This document shows positions 28,309 through 42,840 of a DNA stretch of 64,000 nucleotides, one piece after another (the stretch's first letter is position 1; every line of letters begins with the position of its first letter). Origin of the DNA: Rhodovibrio sodomensis (lineage in GTDB: Bacteria > Pseudomonadota > Alphaproteobacteria > Kiloniellales > Rhodovibrionaceae). Location: the NCBI RefSeq assembly GCF_016583645.1, contig NZ_NRRL01000010.1, positions 18,988-82,987 on the forward strand. Direction: 5' to 3'. The position numbers were made by a program, and so were the translations under genes. Under the pieces are notes generated by a model. The model was not told the DNA's origin and did no database searches. It saw nothing but the letters and a program-made list of their open reading frames with translations.

Positions 28309-29291
28309 CTAATAGCAGCCGGCGAGTTTGGCGCGTTGGATCAACAGGCCGAGCACGGTGTCGATCGTCGGCGTTTCGATGCCCAGCTTGTCGGCGATTT
28401 CCGAGACGGCGGTGACCATCGAATCCACCTCCATGGTCCGGCCGCGCTCCAGGTCCTGCAGCATCGAGGTCTTGTGCTCGCCGACGTCGGCCGCCCACTT
28501 GATCCGGGTGTCGACCTCGACGCTCATCTTCACCCCCAGCGCCTCGGCGACCGCCTGCGCCTCCACCATCATCGCCCGGGCGACCCGCCGGGTGCCGTCC
28601 TCGCCGGCGATCTGCGCCAGGGTGCCCAGCGACAGCGCGCTGATCGGGTTGAACGCGACGTTGCCCCACAGCTTGAGCCAGATGTCGTCGCGGATCCGCC
28701 GGCGCACCGGCGCCTTCAGCCCGCCCGCGGTCATCGCCCTGGACAGCGCCTGCGCGCGCTCCGACTTGGAACCGTCGGGCTCGCCCAGCATGTAGCGGTT
28801 GCCGTACTCGTGCCGGATCACCCCGGGCTCCACGATCTCCGCCGCCGGGTAGACGACGCAGCCCAGGCACCGCGCCGGCGGCAGCTTCCGAGACAGCTCC
28901 CCGTTCGGGTCCACGCTCTCCAGCCGCGCGCCTTCCAGCTGGTCGCCGTGGGCGTGGAAGTACCACCAGGGCACGCCGTTCATCGCGGTGACGATCGCGG
29001 TGTCGCCGCCCAGCAGCGGCTGCATCGCGTCCGCGATGCTGCGCACCACCGGCGCCTTCAGCGCCAGGATGACGTAGTCCTGCGGCCCGGCCGCCGCCGG
29101 GTCCTCGACCGCGCGCACGTTGCTGTAGGTGTTGAGTTTCTCGCCGTTGTCGAAATAGATCCGCAGGCCGTGGCCGTTGATCGCCTCAAGGGTCTTGCCC
29201 CGGGCGATCATGGTGACCTCGACCTCTCGGGTGTGCGCCAGGCAAGCGGCGATGTGCCCGCCGATCGACCCGGCGCCGTAGATCGCGACCT

Positions 29292-29295
<4 letters not shown>
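28309..29295 (-). CDS. Ketopantoate reductase family protein (PanE/ApbA)
   Basis: A 328-residue protein with the PanE/ApbA fold: GAGSIGGHIAACLA at the N-terminus, LKAPVVRSIADAM and the C-terminal domain with WLKLWGNVAFNPISALSL and the Lys/Asn/Glu active-site set. It may reduce 2-dehydropantoate or another 2-oxo acid; several paralogues exist in proteobacteria and this one is slightly long. It starts with GTG overlapping the stop of the upstream acyl-CoA synthetase gene (GTGA), suggesting a shared pathway rather than pantothenate synthesis. Confidence 0.85.
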
Positions 29296-32230
<2,935 letters not shown>

Positions 32231-32470
32231 CGCTGCCGTGCACCCGCGCCGCGAACGCTCCCGCGCCGCCAAGGCCCGAGGACGACCCGGCAAGACGCCC
32301 CAGACCGTGCTGAGACGGACCCACGGCACGCGTCCGGTTGAACCGGCGTCGGGGGCTGCTAAGGTGGCGGTCTCCAACACCGCCTGCCCGACCACCGCCC
32401 GCCCGCGGGCCCGAGCCGGCCGACCGACGCGCGCCCCCTTATCGACGAGCCACAGCGGGATCCCCCTGCC

Positions 32471-33666
<1,196 letters not shown>

Positions 33667-33667
<1 letters not shown>

Positions 33668-34542
33668 TGGCCGTCCTGATCGACAAGGACACCAAAGTCA
33701 TCTGCCAGGGCTTCACCGGCGCCCAGGGGACCTTCCACTCCGAGCAGGCGATCGCCTACGGCACCCGCATTGTCGGCGGCGTCTCGCCGGGTAAGGGCGG
33801 CCAGACCCACCTCGACCTGCCGGTGTTCAACACGGTCGCCGACGCCAAGCGGGAGACCGGCGCGAGCGCGAGCGTGATCTTCGTGCCGCCGCCGTTCGCC
33901 GGCGACGCGATCCTGGAGGCGATCGACGCCGGGATCGAGCTCGCGGTCTGCATCACCGAGGGCATCCCGGTGATGGACATGGTCAAGGTCAAGCGCGCGC
34001 TGGCGCACTCCAACACCCGCCTGGTCGGGCCGAACTGCCCGGGCGTGATCACCCCGGACGCGTGCAAGATCGGCATCATGCCGGGGCACATCCACACCCG
34101 CGGCAAGATCGGCATCGTCTCGCGCTCCGGCACCCTGACCTACGAGGCGGTGTCGCAGACCACCGCCGCGGGCCTGGGCCAATCGACCTGCATCGGGATC
34201 GGCGGCGACCCGGTCAACGGCACCAACTTCGTCGACTGCATCGACATGTTCCTGAAGGACGACGAGACCGAGGGCATCGTGATGATCGGCGAGATCGGCG
34301 GCACCGCCGAGGAAGAGGCCGCCGAGTTCCTGCAGCAGTCGTCCGTGAAGAAACCGACCGTGGGCTTCATCGCCGGCCTGACCGCGCCCCCGGGCCGCCG
34401 GATGGGTCACGCCGGGGCGATCATCTCCGGCGGCAAGGGCGGTGCCGAGGACAAGATCGCGGCGATGCGCGAGGCCGGCATCCACGTCGCCGACTCGCCT
34501 GCCTCGATCGGCTCGACCATGGTCAAGGCGCTGAACGCCTGA
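33667..34542 (+). CDS. sucD: Succinyl-CoA synthetase alpha subunit
   Basis: A 291-residue alpha subunit with [15 protein letters not shown] for CoA binding, [11 protein letters not shown], and the phospho-histidine in [17 protein letters not shown]. Works in a heterodimer or heterotetramer with SucC. Its start lies in the sucC stop codon. Confidence 0.98.
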
Positions 34543-34809
34543 GCCGCGGCGTTCGGGGGATGCCAGGCGCGCGGTGCGGACCCCGCTTCCCGGTGCGCCG
34601 GGGCGGCGGACCGCGGCCGCCGTTCGACGACCGGCCGACCCGAGGCGCCGACGCAGCCGCGTCAGGCTCTTGTCGGCAGGCGGCGTGTTTCGTGTAACGT
34701 GGCACGCCCGACAGCCCCGCGGCGCGAGCACCGCCGCGAGCCCCCGTTTGCCGGGGCGCGGCGCCCGTCCGCGCGATGCCCGGCGCAACCGCGAAAGACG
34801 ACCGAGGCC

Positions 34810-37800
34810 ATGACGGCACATACCCAGCAGACCAACGCCCTCGACGGCGACAAGGCCGCCGCCGTCGCCAACCTGTACACCCGCTACCAGCAGGATCCCG
34901 ACGCGATCGATCCGGCCTGGCGGGAGTTCTTCGACCAGCTCGACCCCGAGGCGCGCGAGGTCCTGGAAGGCTTGGGCCGGCAGGGCGGGACCGCCTCCGG
35001 CGACCCCAAGGCCAGCGGTCAGGCGATGGGCGAGGTCGCCAGATCGGTCGGCGCCGAGCAGGCCGGCCAGGCCGGCGAGATCACCCCGGAGCACATCCGC
35101 GCGGCGACGCTGGATTCGATCCGGGCGCTGATGATGATCCGCGCCTATCGCGTGCGCGGTCACCTGGAGGCCGACCTCGATCCGCTGAAGCTGAAGCCGC
35201 GCGAGCCGCACCCCGAGCTCGACCCGCGGTCCTACGGCTTCACCGATGCCGACATGGACCGGCCGATCTTCGTCAACTACGTGCTCGGCTTCGAGACCGC
35301 GACGCTGCGCCAGATCCTGGAGCGCCTGCGCGCGACCTACTGCGACAAGATCGGCGTCGAGTTCATGCACATCCAGGAGCCCGACCAGAAGGCCTGGATC
35401 CAGGAGCGCATCGAGAACATCGCCAACCGCACCGAGTTCACCGAGCGCGGGCGGATGGCGATCCTGGAGCGCCTGACCGCCGCCGAGAGCTTCGAGCTGT
35501 TCCTGGACAAGAAGTACACCGGGACCAAGCGCTTCGGCATCGACGGCGGCGAATCGATGATCCCGGCGCTGGAGCAGATCCTGAAGCGCGGCGGCCAGAT
35601 GGGCCTTAAGGAGGTCGTGCTGGGGATGCCCCACCGCGGCCGGCTGAACGTGCTGGCCAACTTCATGGGCAAGCCCTACCGGGCGATCTTCCACGAGTTC
35701 TCCGGCGGCGCCAGCCACCCCGAGGACATCGGCGGCTCCGGCGACGTGAAGTACCACCTGGGCACCTCCTCGGACCGCGAGTTCGACGGCAACATGGTGC
35801 ACCTGTCGCTGACCGCGAACCCGTCGCACCTGGAGGCGGTGAACCCGGTGTGCGTCGGCAAGGTGCGCGCCAAGCAGGCGCAGCGCGGCGACAGCGAGCG
35901 CAACGAGGTCGCCTGCCTGCTGCTGCACGGCGACGCCGCGTTCGCCGGCCAGGGCCTGGTGCCGGAGACGCTCGACCTGTCCGAGCTCAAGGGCTACCGG
36001 ATCGGCGGCACCATCCACTTCATCGTCAACAACCAGATCGGCTTTACCACCAACCCGGTGAACGCCCGCTCCGGGCCGTACTGCACCGAGGTCGCGAAGT
36101 CGGTGCAGGCGCCGATCTTCCACGTCAACGGCGACGACCCCGAGGCCGTCGTCCACGTCGCCCGGATCGCCACGGAATTCCGTCAGACGTTCAAGAAGGA
36201 CGTCGTGATCGACATGTTCTGCTACCGGCGGTACGGGCACAACGAGGGCGACGAGCCGTCGTTCACCCAGCCGCTGATGTACGCGGCGATCAAGTCGCAT
36301 CCGCGGGTCCGCAAGATGTACGCCGAGCAGCTGGTGCGCGACCGGCTGATCAGCCAGGAAGACGCCGACGGCTACGTCAACCGCTGGTACGAAACGCTGC
36401 AAAGCGAGTTCGACAACGCCGATAACTACCGGCCCAACAAGGCCGACTGGCTGGAAGGCGTCTGGTCGGGCCTGCACGTCCCCAAGGACTACGGCGCCCG
36501 GCGCGGCAACACCGACGTCGAGCTGGACCGGCTGCGCGAGGTCGGTGTCGGACTCAGCCGCGTGCCCGACGGCTTCAAGGTGCACCGCAAGGTCGGCCGT
36601 GTGCTGGAAGCCCGCCATAAGATGATCGAGGGCCAGCAGCCGGTCGACTGGGCGACGGCGGAGGCGCTCGCCTTCGGGACCCTCCTGGTCGAAGGGCATC
36701 CGGTTCGTCTGAGCGGTCAGGACAGCGGGCGCGGGACCTTCTCGCAGCGCCACGCGGTGCTGGTCGACCAGGACTCCGAGGACAAGTGCGTCCCGCTCAA
36801 CAACCTGCGCGCCGACCAGGCGCCGTTCGAGGTGATCGACAGCCCGCTGTCGGAGGCCGCCGTGGTCGGCTTCGAGTACGGCTTCTCGTTGGCCGAGCCG
36901 CGCGCGCTCACGCTCTGGGAGGCGCAGTTCGGCGACTTCGTCAACGGCGCGCAGGTGATCATCGACCAGTTCATCGCCTCCGGCGAGGCGAAGTGGCTGC
37001 GGATGTCCGGGCTGGTGCTGCTGCTGCCGCACGGCTACGAGGGCCAGGGGCCGGAGCACTCCAGCGCGCGGCCGGAGCGCTTCCTGCAGCTGTGCGCGGA
37101 AGACAACATCCAGGTCGTGAACTGCTCGACCCCGGCGAACTTCTTCCACGCCCTGCGCCGCCAGCTGCACCGCGACTTCCGCAAGCCGCTGGTGGTGATG
37201 ACGCCGAAGTCGCTGCTGCGGCACAAGCGCTGCGTCTCCGATCTCAAGCACTTCGGGCCGGACAGTTCGTTCCACCGGGTGCTGTACGAGGACGCGCTGC
37301 CGTCCAAGCCGTCGGAGGCGCGCCAGCTGGTGCTGTGCACCGGCAAGGTGTTCTACGACCTGATCGAGGAACGCGAGCGCCGCGGCATCACCGACGTGCA
37401 CATCCTGCGCATGGAGCAGCTCTACCCGATCCCGGAGGACGCCCTGCGCGCGGAGATGGAGCCCTATAAGCACTGCGACCTGGTGTGGTGCCAGGAAGAG
37501 CCGCGCAACATGGGCTACTGGTTTCACGTCGAGCAGTTCATCGAGGAGGTGGCCGAGGAACTCGGGTTCGAGAACCCGCGCCCGCGCTACACCGGCCGCC
37601 ACGCCGCCGCCTCGCCCGCCACCGGGATCGCCGAGCGGCACCGCCGGGAGCAGGCCGCCCTGGTCGACGATGCGCTGACCGTCGGCAAGCGCCGGGTCGG
37701 GCGGATCGAGAGCCGGCGCATCCAGGAACGCGAGCGTGCCGGCGGCAACGGCGCGGGCCCGCTGAAGGCGGCGGCCGGGGCCAGCGAGACGGCCGGGCAG

Positions 37801-37920
37801 CCGGCCGGCAAGAAGCCGCGAACCAGCAAGCAAGGCACGGCAAAGCAAGGCACGGCCAAGCAGGGCGGGGGCAAGACCGGCGCCAAGCAGAGCGCGCGGT
37901 CGAGCAAGAAGCCCGAGTAA
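34810..37920 (+). CDS. sucA: 2-oxoglutarate dehydrogenase E1 component
   Basis: A 1036-residue thiamine-diphosphate enzyme. N-terminal [19 protein letters not shown] is the E1o signature; [35 protein letters not shown] and FNNQIGF-like [11 protein letters not shown] mark the ThDP site; [16 protein letters not shown] and [16 protein letters not shown] follow. After the usual end (about residue 960) a roughly 60-residue Lys/Ala/Gly/Thr-rich tail with KQGTA repeats is added. It decarboxylates 2-oxoglutarate and passes succinyl to SucB. The chosen ATG has GAGG upstream and fits the family start. Confidence 0.96.
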   Translation: MTAHTQQTNALDGDKAAAVANLYTRYQQDPDAIDPAWREFFDQLDPEAREVLEGLGRQGGTASGDPKASGQAMGEVARSVGAEQAGQAGEITPEHIRAATLDSIRALMMIRAYRVRGHLEADLDPLKLKPREPHPELDPRSYGFTDADMDRPIFVNYVLGFETATLRQILERLRATYCDKIGVEFMHIQEPDQKAWIQERIENIANRTEFTERGRMAILERLTAAESFELFLDKKYTGTKRFGIDGGESMIPALEQILKRGGQMGLKEVVLGMPHRGRLNVLANFMGKPYRAIFHEFSGGASHPEDIGGSGDVKYHLGTSSDREFDGNMVHLSLTANPSHLEAVNPVCVGKVRAKQAQRGDSERNEVACLLLHGDAAFAGQGLVPETLDLSELKGYRIGGTIHFIVNNQIGFTTNPVNARSGPYCTEVAKSVQAPIFHVNGDDPEAVVHVARIATEFRQTFKKDVVIDMFCYRRYGHNEGDEPSFTQPLMYAAIKSHPRVRKMYAEQLVRDRLISQEDADGYVNRWYETLQSEFDNADNYRPNKADWLEGVWSGLHVPKDYGARRGNTDVELDRLREVGVGLSRVPDGFKVHRKVGRVLEARHKMIEGQQPVDWATAEALAFGTLLVEGHPVRLSGQDSGRGTFSQRHAVLVDQDSEDKCVPLNNLRADQAPFEVIDSPLSEAAVVGFEYGFSLAEPRALTLWEAQFGDFVNGAQVIIDQFIASGEAKWLRMSGLVLLLPHGYEGQGPEHSSARPERFLQLCAEDNIQVVNCSTPANFFHALRRQLHRDFRKPLVVMTPKSLLRHKRCVSDLKHFGPDSSFHRVLYEDALPSKPSEARQLVLCTGKVFYDLIEERERRGITDVHILRMEQLYPIPEDALRAEMEPYKHCDLVWCQEEPRNMGYWFHVEQFIEEVAEELGFENPRPRYTGRHAAASPATGIAERHRREQAALVDDALTVGKRRVGRIESRRIQERERAGGNGAGPLKAAAGASETAGQPAGKKPRTSKQGTAKQGTAKQGGGKTGAKQSARSSKKPE

Positions 37921-37978
37921 GCGACGCGACCAAGACCGCCCGCCCGCGACCGGGTGCGGCGGCGAAACGGGGACGGAC

Positions 37979-39853
37979 ATGGCGACCGACATCACGGTTC
38001 CGAGCCTGGGCGAATCGGTGAGCGAGGCGACCGTCGCGAACTGGCTGAAAAACCAGGGCGACCCGGTCAGCGCGGACGAGGCGATCGTCGAGCTGGAGAC
38101 CGACAAGGTGACCCTTGAGGTCAACGCCCCGACCGCCGGCACGGTCAGCGAAGTGCTGGTGGCGACCGGCGAGACGGTCGAAGTCGGCACGGTGCTGGGC
38201 CGGATCGCCGAGGGCCAGACGGCCGAAGCGCCCCGTCAGCCGTCCGCCCCGCAGCAGGACAGCAAGCCGGCCGAACAGCCGGCCGCGGCGCCCAGCAGCG
38301 GCTCCGGCGGCGGCCCGGCCGGCGGCTCGGGGGACGACCCCGGCGGCTCCGGTGGCGGCGAGAGCGTCGACATCCCGGTGCCCACGCTGGGCGAATCGGT
38401 GAGCGAGGCGACCGTCGCCAGCTGGCTCAAGAACCCCGGCGACGCCGTCAAGGCGGACGAGGCGGTCGCCGAACTGGAGACCGACAAGGTCACGCTGGAA
38501 GTCAATGCGCCGGCCGACGGCGTGCTGAGCGAACAGGCCGCGGCGCAGGGCGAGACGGTCCAGGCCGGATCGATCCTGGGCCGGATGACCAGGGGCGGCG
38601 CGCCGGCCGCGGCCGGCTCGGCGCAGCCGGCGCCGGCGGCATCCGCCGGGCCCAGCCAGCCGGCGGCGTCCGAAGCGCCGGCGCCGGCCGCCGCGTCGCC
38701 TGGACAACCCGCCGGGCCGGCGCAGCCGGCCGCGCAGGAGGGCGAAAGCGCGACCGCGACGCTCGACCCGAAGCGCGCCCCGCGCACCGACGGCCGGGTC
38801 ACGCGCGACGACCTGCTGCGCTTCCTGGGGCCCGGGGCGGGCAGCGTCCGGCCGGAGGATCTGGCGCCCGCCGTGCGCACGGCGGTGCAGGAGTACGGCG
38901 TCGATCCCAGCCGGGTCCCCGGCAGCGGGAAGGACGGCCGGATCACCAAGCAGGACGTGATCGACGTCGCCGAAGGGCGCAAGCAGCCGTTGCCGCTGCC
39001 CGGCACCAGCGCGGTGCAGGCTGCCGCGGCGACCGGGCCCGCACCGGGGCCGGGCGCCCAGCAGCAGCACGCCGGCGCCCAGGGCGGCGGCACCGCCCCG
39101 GCGCAGCAGGCCGCCCCGGCGCCCGCCGCCGCGGCGACCGGCGCCGACGGCAAGCCGCGCGAAGAGCGCGTGAAGATGTCCAAGCTGCGCCAGACCATCT
39201 CCAAGCGGCTGAAGGAGGCGCAGAACACCGCCGCCATGCTCACCACCTTCAACGAGGTGGACATGACGGCCGTCAACCAGATCCGGGCGGACTACAAGGA
39301 GCAGTTCGAGAAAGCCCACGGCATCCGCCTGGGCATGTCCTGCTTCTTCGGCAAGGCGGTCTGCCAGGCGCTGAAGGAACTGCCGGCGGTCAACGCCCGG
39401 ATCGAAGACGACGAGATCGTCTACAACAACTATTACAACGTCGGCATGGCGGTCTCGACGCCGCAGGGCCTGATGGTTCCGGTGATCCGTGACATCGACC
39501 GCAAGTCGTTCGCGGACATTGAAAGCGAACTGCGCGACCTCGCCAAGAAGGGCCGCGACGGCAAGCTGACCATGGACGAGATGTCGGGCGGCACCTTCAC
39601 GATCACCAACGGCGGGGTGTTCGGCTCGCTGCTCTCGACCCCGATCCTGAACCGCCCGCAGTCCGGCATCCTGGGCATGCACAAGATCCAGGAGCGGCCG
39701 ATGGCGGTGAACGGCGAGGTCCAGGTGCGCCCGATGATGTACCTGGCGCTGTCCTACGACCACCGGATCGTCGACGGCCGCGAGGCCGTGACCTTCCTGG
39801 TCCGGGTCAAGGAATGCCTGGAAGACCCGGCCCGGATGCTGCTGCAGATGTAA
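37979..39853 (+). CDS. sucB: 2-oxoglutarate dehydrogenase E2 with two lipoyl domains
   Basis: A 624-residue succinyltransferase. Two lipoyl domains are present, each with [14 protein letters not shown]: Lys43 and Lys170 are the predicted lipoylated residues. Long Ala/Pro/Gly linkers follow, then the E1/E3-binding domain ([16 protein letters not shown]) and the catalytic domain, with the active-site His-Asp in [12 protein letters not shown]. Most bacterial SucB proteins are about 400-500 residues with one lipoyl domain. No lpd gene follows; an AT-rich island does. Confidence 0.95.
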   Translation: MATDITVPSLGESVSEATVANWLKNQGDPVSADEAIVELETDKVTLEVNAPTAGTVSEVLVATGETVEVGTVLGRIAEGQTAEAPRQPSAPQQDSKPAEQPAAAPSSGSGGGPAGGSGDDPGGSGGGESVDIPVPTLGESVSEATVASWLKNPGDAVKADEAVAELETDKVTLEVNAPADGVLSEQAAAQGETVQAGSILGRMTRGGAPAAAGSAQPAPAASAGPSQPAASEAPAPAAASPGQPAGPAQPAAQEGESATATLDPKRAPRTDGRVTRDDLLRFLGPGAGSVRPEDLAPAVRTAVQEYGVDPSRVPGSGKDGRITKQDVIDVAEGRKQPLPLPGTSAVQAAAATGPAPGPGAQQQHAGAQGGGTAPAQQAAPAPAAAATGADGKPREERVKMSKLRQTISKRLKEAQNTAAMLTTFNEVDMTAVNQIRADYKEQFEKAHGIRLGMSCFFGKAVCQALKELPAVNARIEDDEIVYNNYYNVGMAVSTPQGLMVPVIRDIDRKSFADIESELRDLAKKGRDGKLTMDEMSGGTFTITNGGVFGSLLSTPILNRPQSGILGMHKIQERPMAVNGEVQVRPMMYLALSYDHRIVDGREAVTFLVRVKECLEDPARMLLQM

Positions 39854-40857
39854 GCTGTTAGATTGTTTCGACGTTCCAATGCACCCGAGATGTGGTCGAC
39901 TTGTCTGCACATTTGAATCTTGAATAGATGCACGTACGAGAGCTTTGAGACTCTCTCTCGCTAGATTTTGGAGAGTGAATTATTTTTTGGTGAAGACATA
40001 AAAGCAGAAAACCGTAAAGCGAGGTGCGATTGTGCCTTCTCTTGGGAAGTGTAAGTTTTGTGGTCAGTTCAAGAAGCTGATCAATGCTCATATTATCCCG
40101 AAAAGCTTGTATCCTTTTGACAGCGGGAATGCTAAGGGCGCCCCGCTAGAGGTTATTCATCCTAAAGAAAAACGTCGTAGTCGCTCCCCTCAAGGGGAAT
40201 ATGATCAAAACCTGGTTTGTTTAAACTGTGAGAAGAAATTTGGAAGATATGATGATTATGCGGTCCGCTTCTTTAGGCGGAACTTTTCCTACACACTTAT
40301 GGAAAGACGGCGAGGGAACGCTAAAGTCTACAGACTTGAAAATTTTAATTATAAGAACCTGAAGCTCTTTTTCCTTACTTTGTTGTGGAGGGCCGGGAAT
40401 ACGGAACGTGAAGTTTTTTTATAATATTAATTTATCTCCCGATGAGAATGCAATTTTTAAAGATAGTATAAATATTAAAGACCCCGGTGGGCGGGATTTT
40501 TTCAGCCCCGTTATTGTACGGTATCGCGATGAAGATGGCTTGAGCTCGGTCATGGCAAATCCGTTCAAGAGCTATCTTCGCGGTGTAAAATTTTTTCGCT
40601 TCTATTTTTCTGGATTTCAATGTTTAATTAAATGTGATTCGCAGAAATCGCACGAGAATTTATTTCCCTTTATACTTCAGCCGGATCACCCTTTGCGGGT
40701 GCTTGATCTGCCCTTTAGGGAGACAAAAGAATTCAGAAACGTTCTTGACGCGATTAAAGATCTGGAAGGCGAATGAAACGAGACCAAGTGGCCACTGGCG
40801 CTCTCAGCGCAAGGTTCGGATAGGCAGCCGCCCAACGAGCCGGCTACCCTCCGGACC
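39854..40857. other. AT-rich island between sucB and the ada-like gene
   Basis: About 1 kb with base composition far poorer in G/C than the flanks, beginning right after the sucB stop and ending before the ada-like gene. It holds the frameshifted HNH-like gene. Codon use differs from all neighbours, indicating acquisition by transfer. No integrase, direct repeats or inverted termini were seen. Confidence 0.75.
40032..40776 (+). pseudogene. HNH-endonuclease-like gene split by a frameshift
   Basis: Two overlapping frames (40032-40424 and 40408-40776) look like one gene. The first has CKFCGQFKKLINAHIIPKSL and LVCLNCEKKFGRYDDY, matching HNH-type proteins with two CxxC zinc pairs and an AHIIPKS core, and ends at LLWRAGNTEREVFL. 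The second continues FYNINLSPDENAIF, as expected after the WRA segment in such proteins. A run of seven T residues at the join (about 40424-40430) would restore one frame if one T shorter. GTG start with GAGG upstream. It may be decayed, or rely on slippage. Confidence 0.6.
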
Positions 40858-41745
40858 ATGAGCGACACGATCTCCCAAAGCGTCACGCCGCCCGCCGGCC
40901 AGCTCGATCTGGTCCGGCGGGCGTGCGCCCGGCTCGACGCCGCCGCGGCGGACGAGGCCGGGATTCCGACCCTGGCCGAACTCGCCGGCGAGCTGGGCGT
41001 CAGCCCCTGGCACCTGCAGCGGGTGTTCCGCCGGCACGTCGGGGTCAGCCCGCGCGACTACGCGGATGCACGCCGGGAGGACCGGCTGCGCGCGGGCCTG
41101 CGCGGCGGCGAGTCGGTGGCGGCGGCGACCTACGGCGCGGGCTACGGCTCGTCCAGCCGGGTCTACGAGGACGCGCCCCGGCGCCTCGGCATGACGCCGG
41201 CGAGCTACGCGCGTGGCGGGGCGGGCGCGCGGATCGCCTACGCGACCGCCGACAGCCCGCTCGGCCGGCTCTTGGTGGCGGCGACGGCCAAGGGCGTGTG
41301 CTTCGTCGCCCTGCGCGCACGCGACGCCGATCTGGTCGCGGCGCTCGAGGCGGAATTCCCGCAGGCCGAAACGGTCCTGCGCGACGACGAGGCGATCCTG
41401 CCCGCGCTGGAGGCCGTGCTGGACTACCTGCACGGCCAGTCGCCGCACATCGATCTGCCGCTCGACGTCCGCGCGACCGCCTTCCAGCGCCGGGTCTGGC
41501 AGGGCCTGCTGGCGATCCCGCCGGGCGAGACGCGCAGCTACGGCGACCTTGCCGCGGAACTGGGCACGCCCGGCGCGGCGCGCGCGGTGGGCAGCGCCTG
41601 CGCCCACAATCCCGTCGCCCTGGTGATCCCCTGCCACCGCGTCACCCGCGCCGACGGCGGCCTGGGCGGCTACCGCTGGGGCGTGGCGGCGAAGCAGGCG
41701 CTGCTGGAACGGGAAAAGGCGGGTCAGGCGTCCGGGGCGTCCTGA
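40858..41745 (+). CDS. AraC-domain O6-alkylguanine-DNA alkyltransferase (Ada-like)
   Basis: A 295-residue fusion of an AraC-type DNA-binding domain (ELAGELGVSPWHLQRVFRRH, AAATYGAGYGSSSRVYE) with an O6-methylguanine-DNA methyltransferase domain (FQRRVWQGLLAIPPGETRSY, and the active Cys in VIPCHRVTR). The N-terminal zinc/phosphotriester domain of full Ada is absent, so methyl-phosphotriester sensing is not expected. It repairs alkylated guanine; a regulatory role is possible. Its 3' end overlaps the end of the convergent DUF29 gene by 22 bases. Confidence 0.9.
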   Translation: MSDTISQSVTPPAGQLDLVRRACARLDAAAADEAGIPTLAELAGELGVSPWHLQRVFRRHVGVSPRDYADARREDRLRAGLRGGESVAAATYGAGYGSSSRVYEDAPRRLGMTPASYARGGAGARIAYATADSPLGRLLVAATAKGVCFVALRARDADLVAALEAEFPQAETVLRDDEAILPALEAVLDYLHGQSPHIDLPLDVRATAFQRRVWQGLLAIPPGETRSYGDLAAELGTPGAARAVGSACAHNPVALVIPCHRVTRADGGLGGYRWGVAAKQALLEREKAGQASGAS

Positions 41746-42209
41746 AGCCCGGCGCGGAGTTGGCCGATCGCGGCGTCGAGGTCGATGCCTTCGCCCAGCA
41801 GGTCGTCCAGGGTGAACGGGCAGGCGACCGGCATGGGCAGCGCCGCGTCGCCCTGTTCGACCAGCTTGCCCTCGGCGACCGGCCAGGCTCGCCGCCATTC
41901 CCGGTCGAGGTCGATCTTCTGCCGCATGCCGGGCGTGAACGCGTCGCTCGCCTCGTTGAGATGCTGGCGGATTTCGGCCGTCCACCCGGCCCGCAGGCGG
42001 TCGTCGGTGACCCAGGCGGCTTTTAGCAGGTGGACCAACGCCCGACGCAGGTGGCTGGTCACCTTGTTGAGTTCGCTGCGGCCCAAGTCGGCGACCTCCT
42101 CCGCCAGATTGCCGGTGTCCAGGCGGTTGTCGCCCTCGAGCGCGCGCAGCCGCCGGGCCTGGTCCTGGGTCCAGCGGTAGAAGTCCCGGTCGTACAGCGG
42201 GTCGCCCAT
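41724..42209 (-). CDS. DUF29 family protein, copy 1
   Basis: A 161-residue DUF29 protein: DPLYDRDFYRWTQDQARRLR at the N-terminus, NLAEEVADLGRSELNKV, and the C-terminal CPFTLDDLLGEGIDLDAAIG. DUF29 is common in cyanobacteria and some alphaproteobacteria, with unknown function. It is the downstream member of a tandem pair; the first 166 bases of its gene differ from those of copy 2 at only four positions, implying recent duplication or gene conversion. Four bases separate the two genes. Confidence 0.88.
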   Translation of the reverse strand: MGDPLYDRDFYRWTQDQARRLRALEGDNRLDTGNLAEEVADLGRSELNKVTSHLRRALVHLLKAAWVTDDRLRAGWTAEIRQHLNEASDAFTPGMRQKIDLDREWRRAWPVAEGKLVEQGDAALPMPVACPFTLDDLLGEGIDLDAAIGQLRAGLQDAPDA

Positions 42210-42213
42210 GGCG
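42048..42213. repeat. Near-identical 166-bp direct repeat, copy 1 of DUF29 5' ends
   Basis: This stretch matches 42553-42718 with four substitutions (about 98% identity), at a constant offset of 505 bases. It covers the start codons and first fifty codons of the two DUF29 genes. The 3' halves are much less alike, apart from a 30-odd-base stretch encoding the CPFTLDDLL region. Confidence 0.9.
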
Positions 42214-42714
42214 TCATGTCCTGTCGTGGTGCGGACCAAGGCCCTGGTCCACCCCGGCACGGACCCGGCCGATCGCGGCCTCGACGTCGATCGGCTGGCC
42301 AAGCAGGTCGTCCAGGGTGAACGGGCAGGCGACCGCTTCCGGGAGGCCCGGCTCGCCGTGGGCGGCGAGCTTGTCGTTCGCGAGCAGCCGCGCCTCCCGC
42401 CACTCCCGCGCCAGGTCCAGGTGTTGGCGCATGCCCGGCGTGTAGGCCCGGCGCGCTTCGCGCAGGTGGGTGCGGATTTCGGCCTGCCAGTGTCCCTGCG
42501 GCGTGTCGGCCGGCGACCAGGCCGCCAACAGGAGGTGGGCCAGCGCCTGATACAGGTGGCTGGCCACCTTGTTGAGTTCGCTGCGGCCCAAGTCGGCGAC
42601 CTCCTCCGCCAGATTGCCGGTGTCCAGGCGGTTGTCGCCTTCGAGCGCGCGCAGCCGCCGGGCCTGGTCCTGGGTCCAGCGGTAGAAATCCCGGTCGTAC
42701 AGTGGGTCGCCCAT
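42214..42714 (-). CDS. DUF29 family protein, copy 2
   Basis: A 166-residue DUF29 protein sharing almost its whole N-terminal third with the downstream copy, then differing more in the middle (SPADTPQGHWQAEIRTHLRE) before the shared CPFTLDDLLGQPIDVEAAIG. Its stop codon is followed closely by the copy 1 start, so both are likely in one transcript. The function is unknown. Confidence 0.88.
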   Translation of the reverse strand: MGDPLYDRDFYRWTQDQARRLRALEGDNRLDTGNLAEEVADLGRSELNKVASHLYQALAHLLLAAWSPADTPQGHWQAEIRTHLREARRAYTPGMRQHLDLAREWREARLLANDKLAAHGEPGLPEAVACPFTLDDLLGQPIDVEAAIGRVRAGVDQGLGPHHDRT

Positions 42715-42718
42715 GGCG
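42553..42718. repeat. Near-identical 166-bp direct repeat, copy 2
   Basis: Partner of 42048-42213, with four differences. See that entry for the extent of similarity. Confidence 0.9.
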
Positions 42719-42840
42719 CGTGCCCTGGCTCGTGGTCGTCGGGGGTCATAGCCTACCCGCAGGCCGGGCATGCCGGCAATCCGCCGGAACGCCGGGCAGA
42801 CCGCTTGCCCCGGCGCGGCCCGCCGGGCTATACAAGATCC

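Noticed and set aside
39854..40857. AT-rich island as a complete mobile element or phage remnant
   Set aside because: No integrase, transposase, inverted termini or target duplication were found; only base composition and an HNH-like gene support foreign origin.
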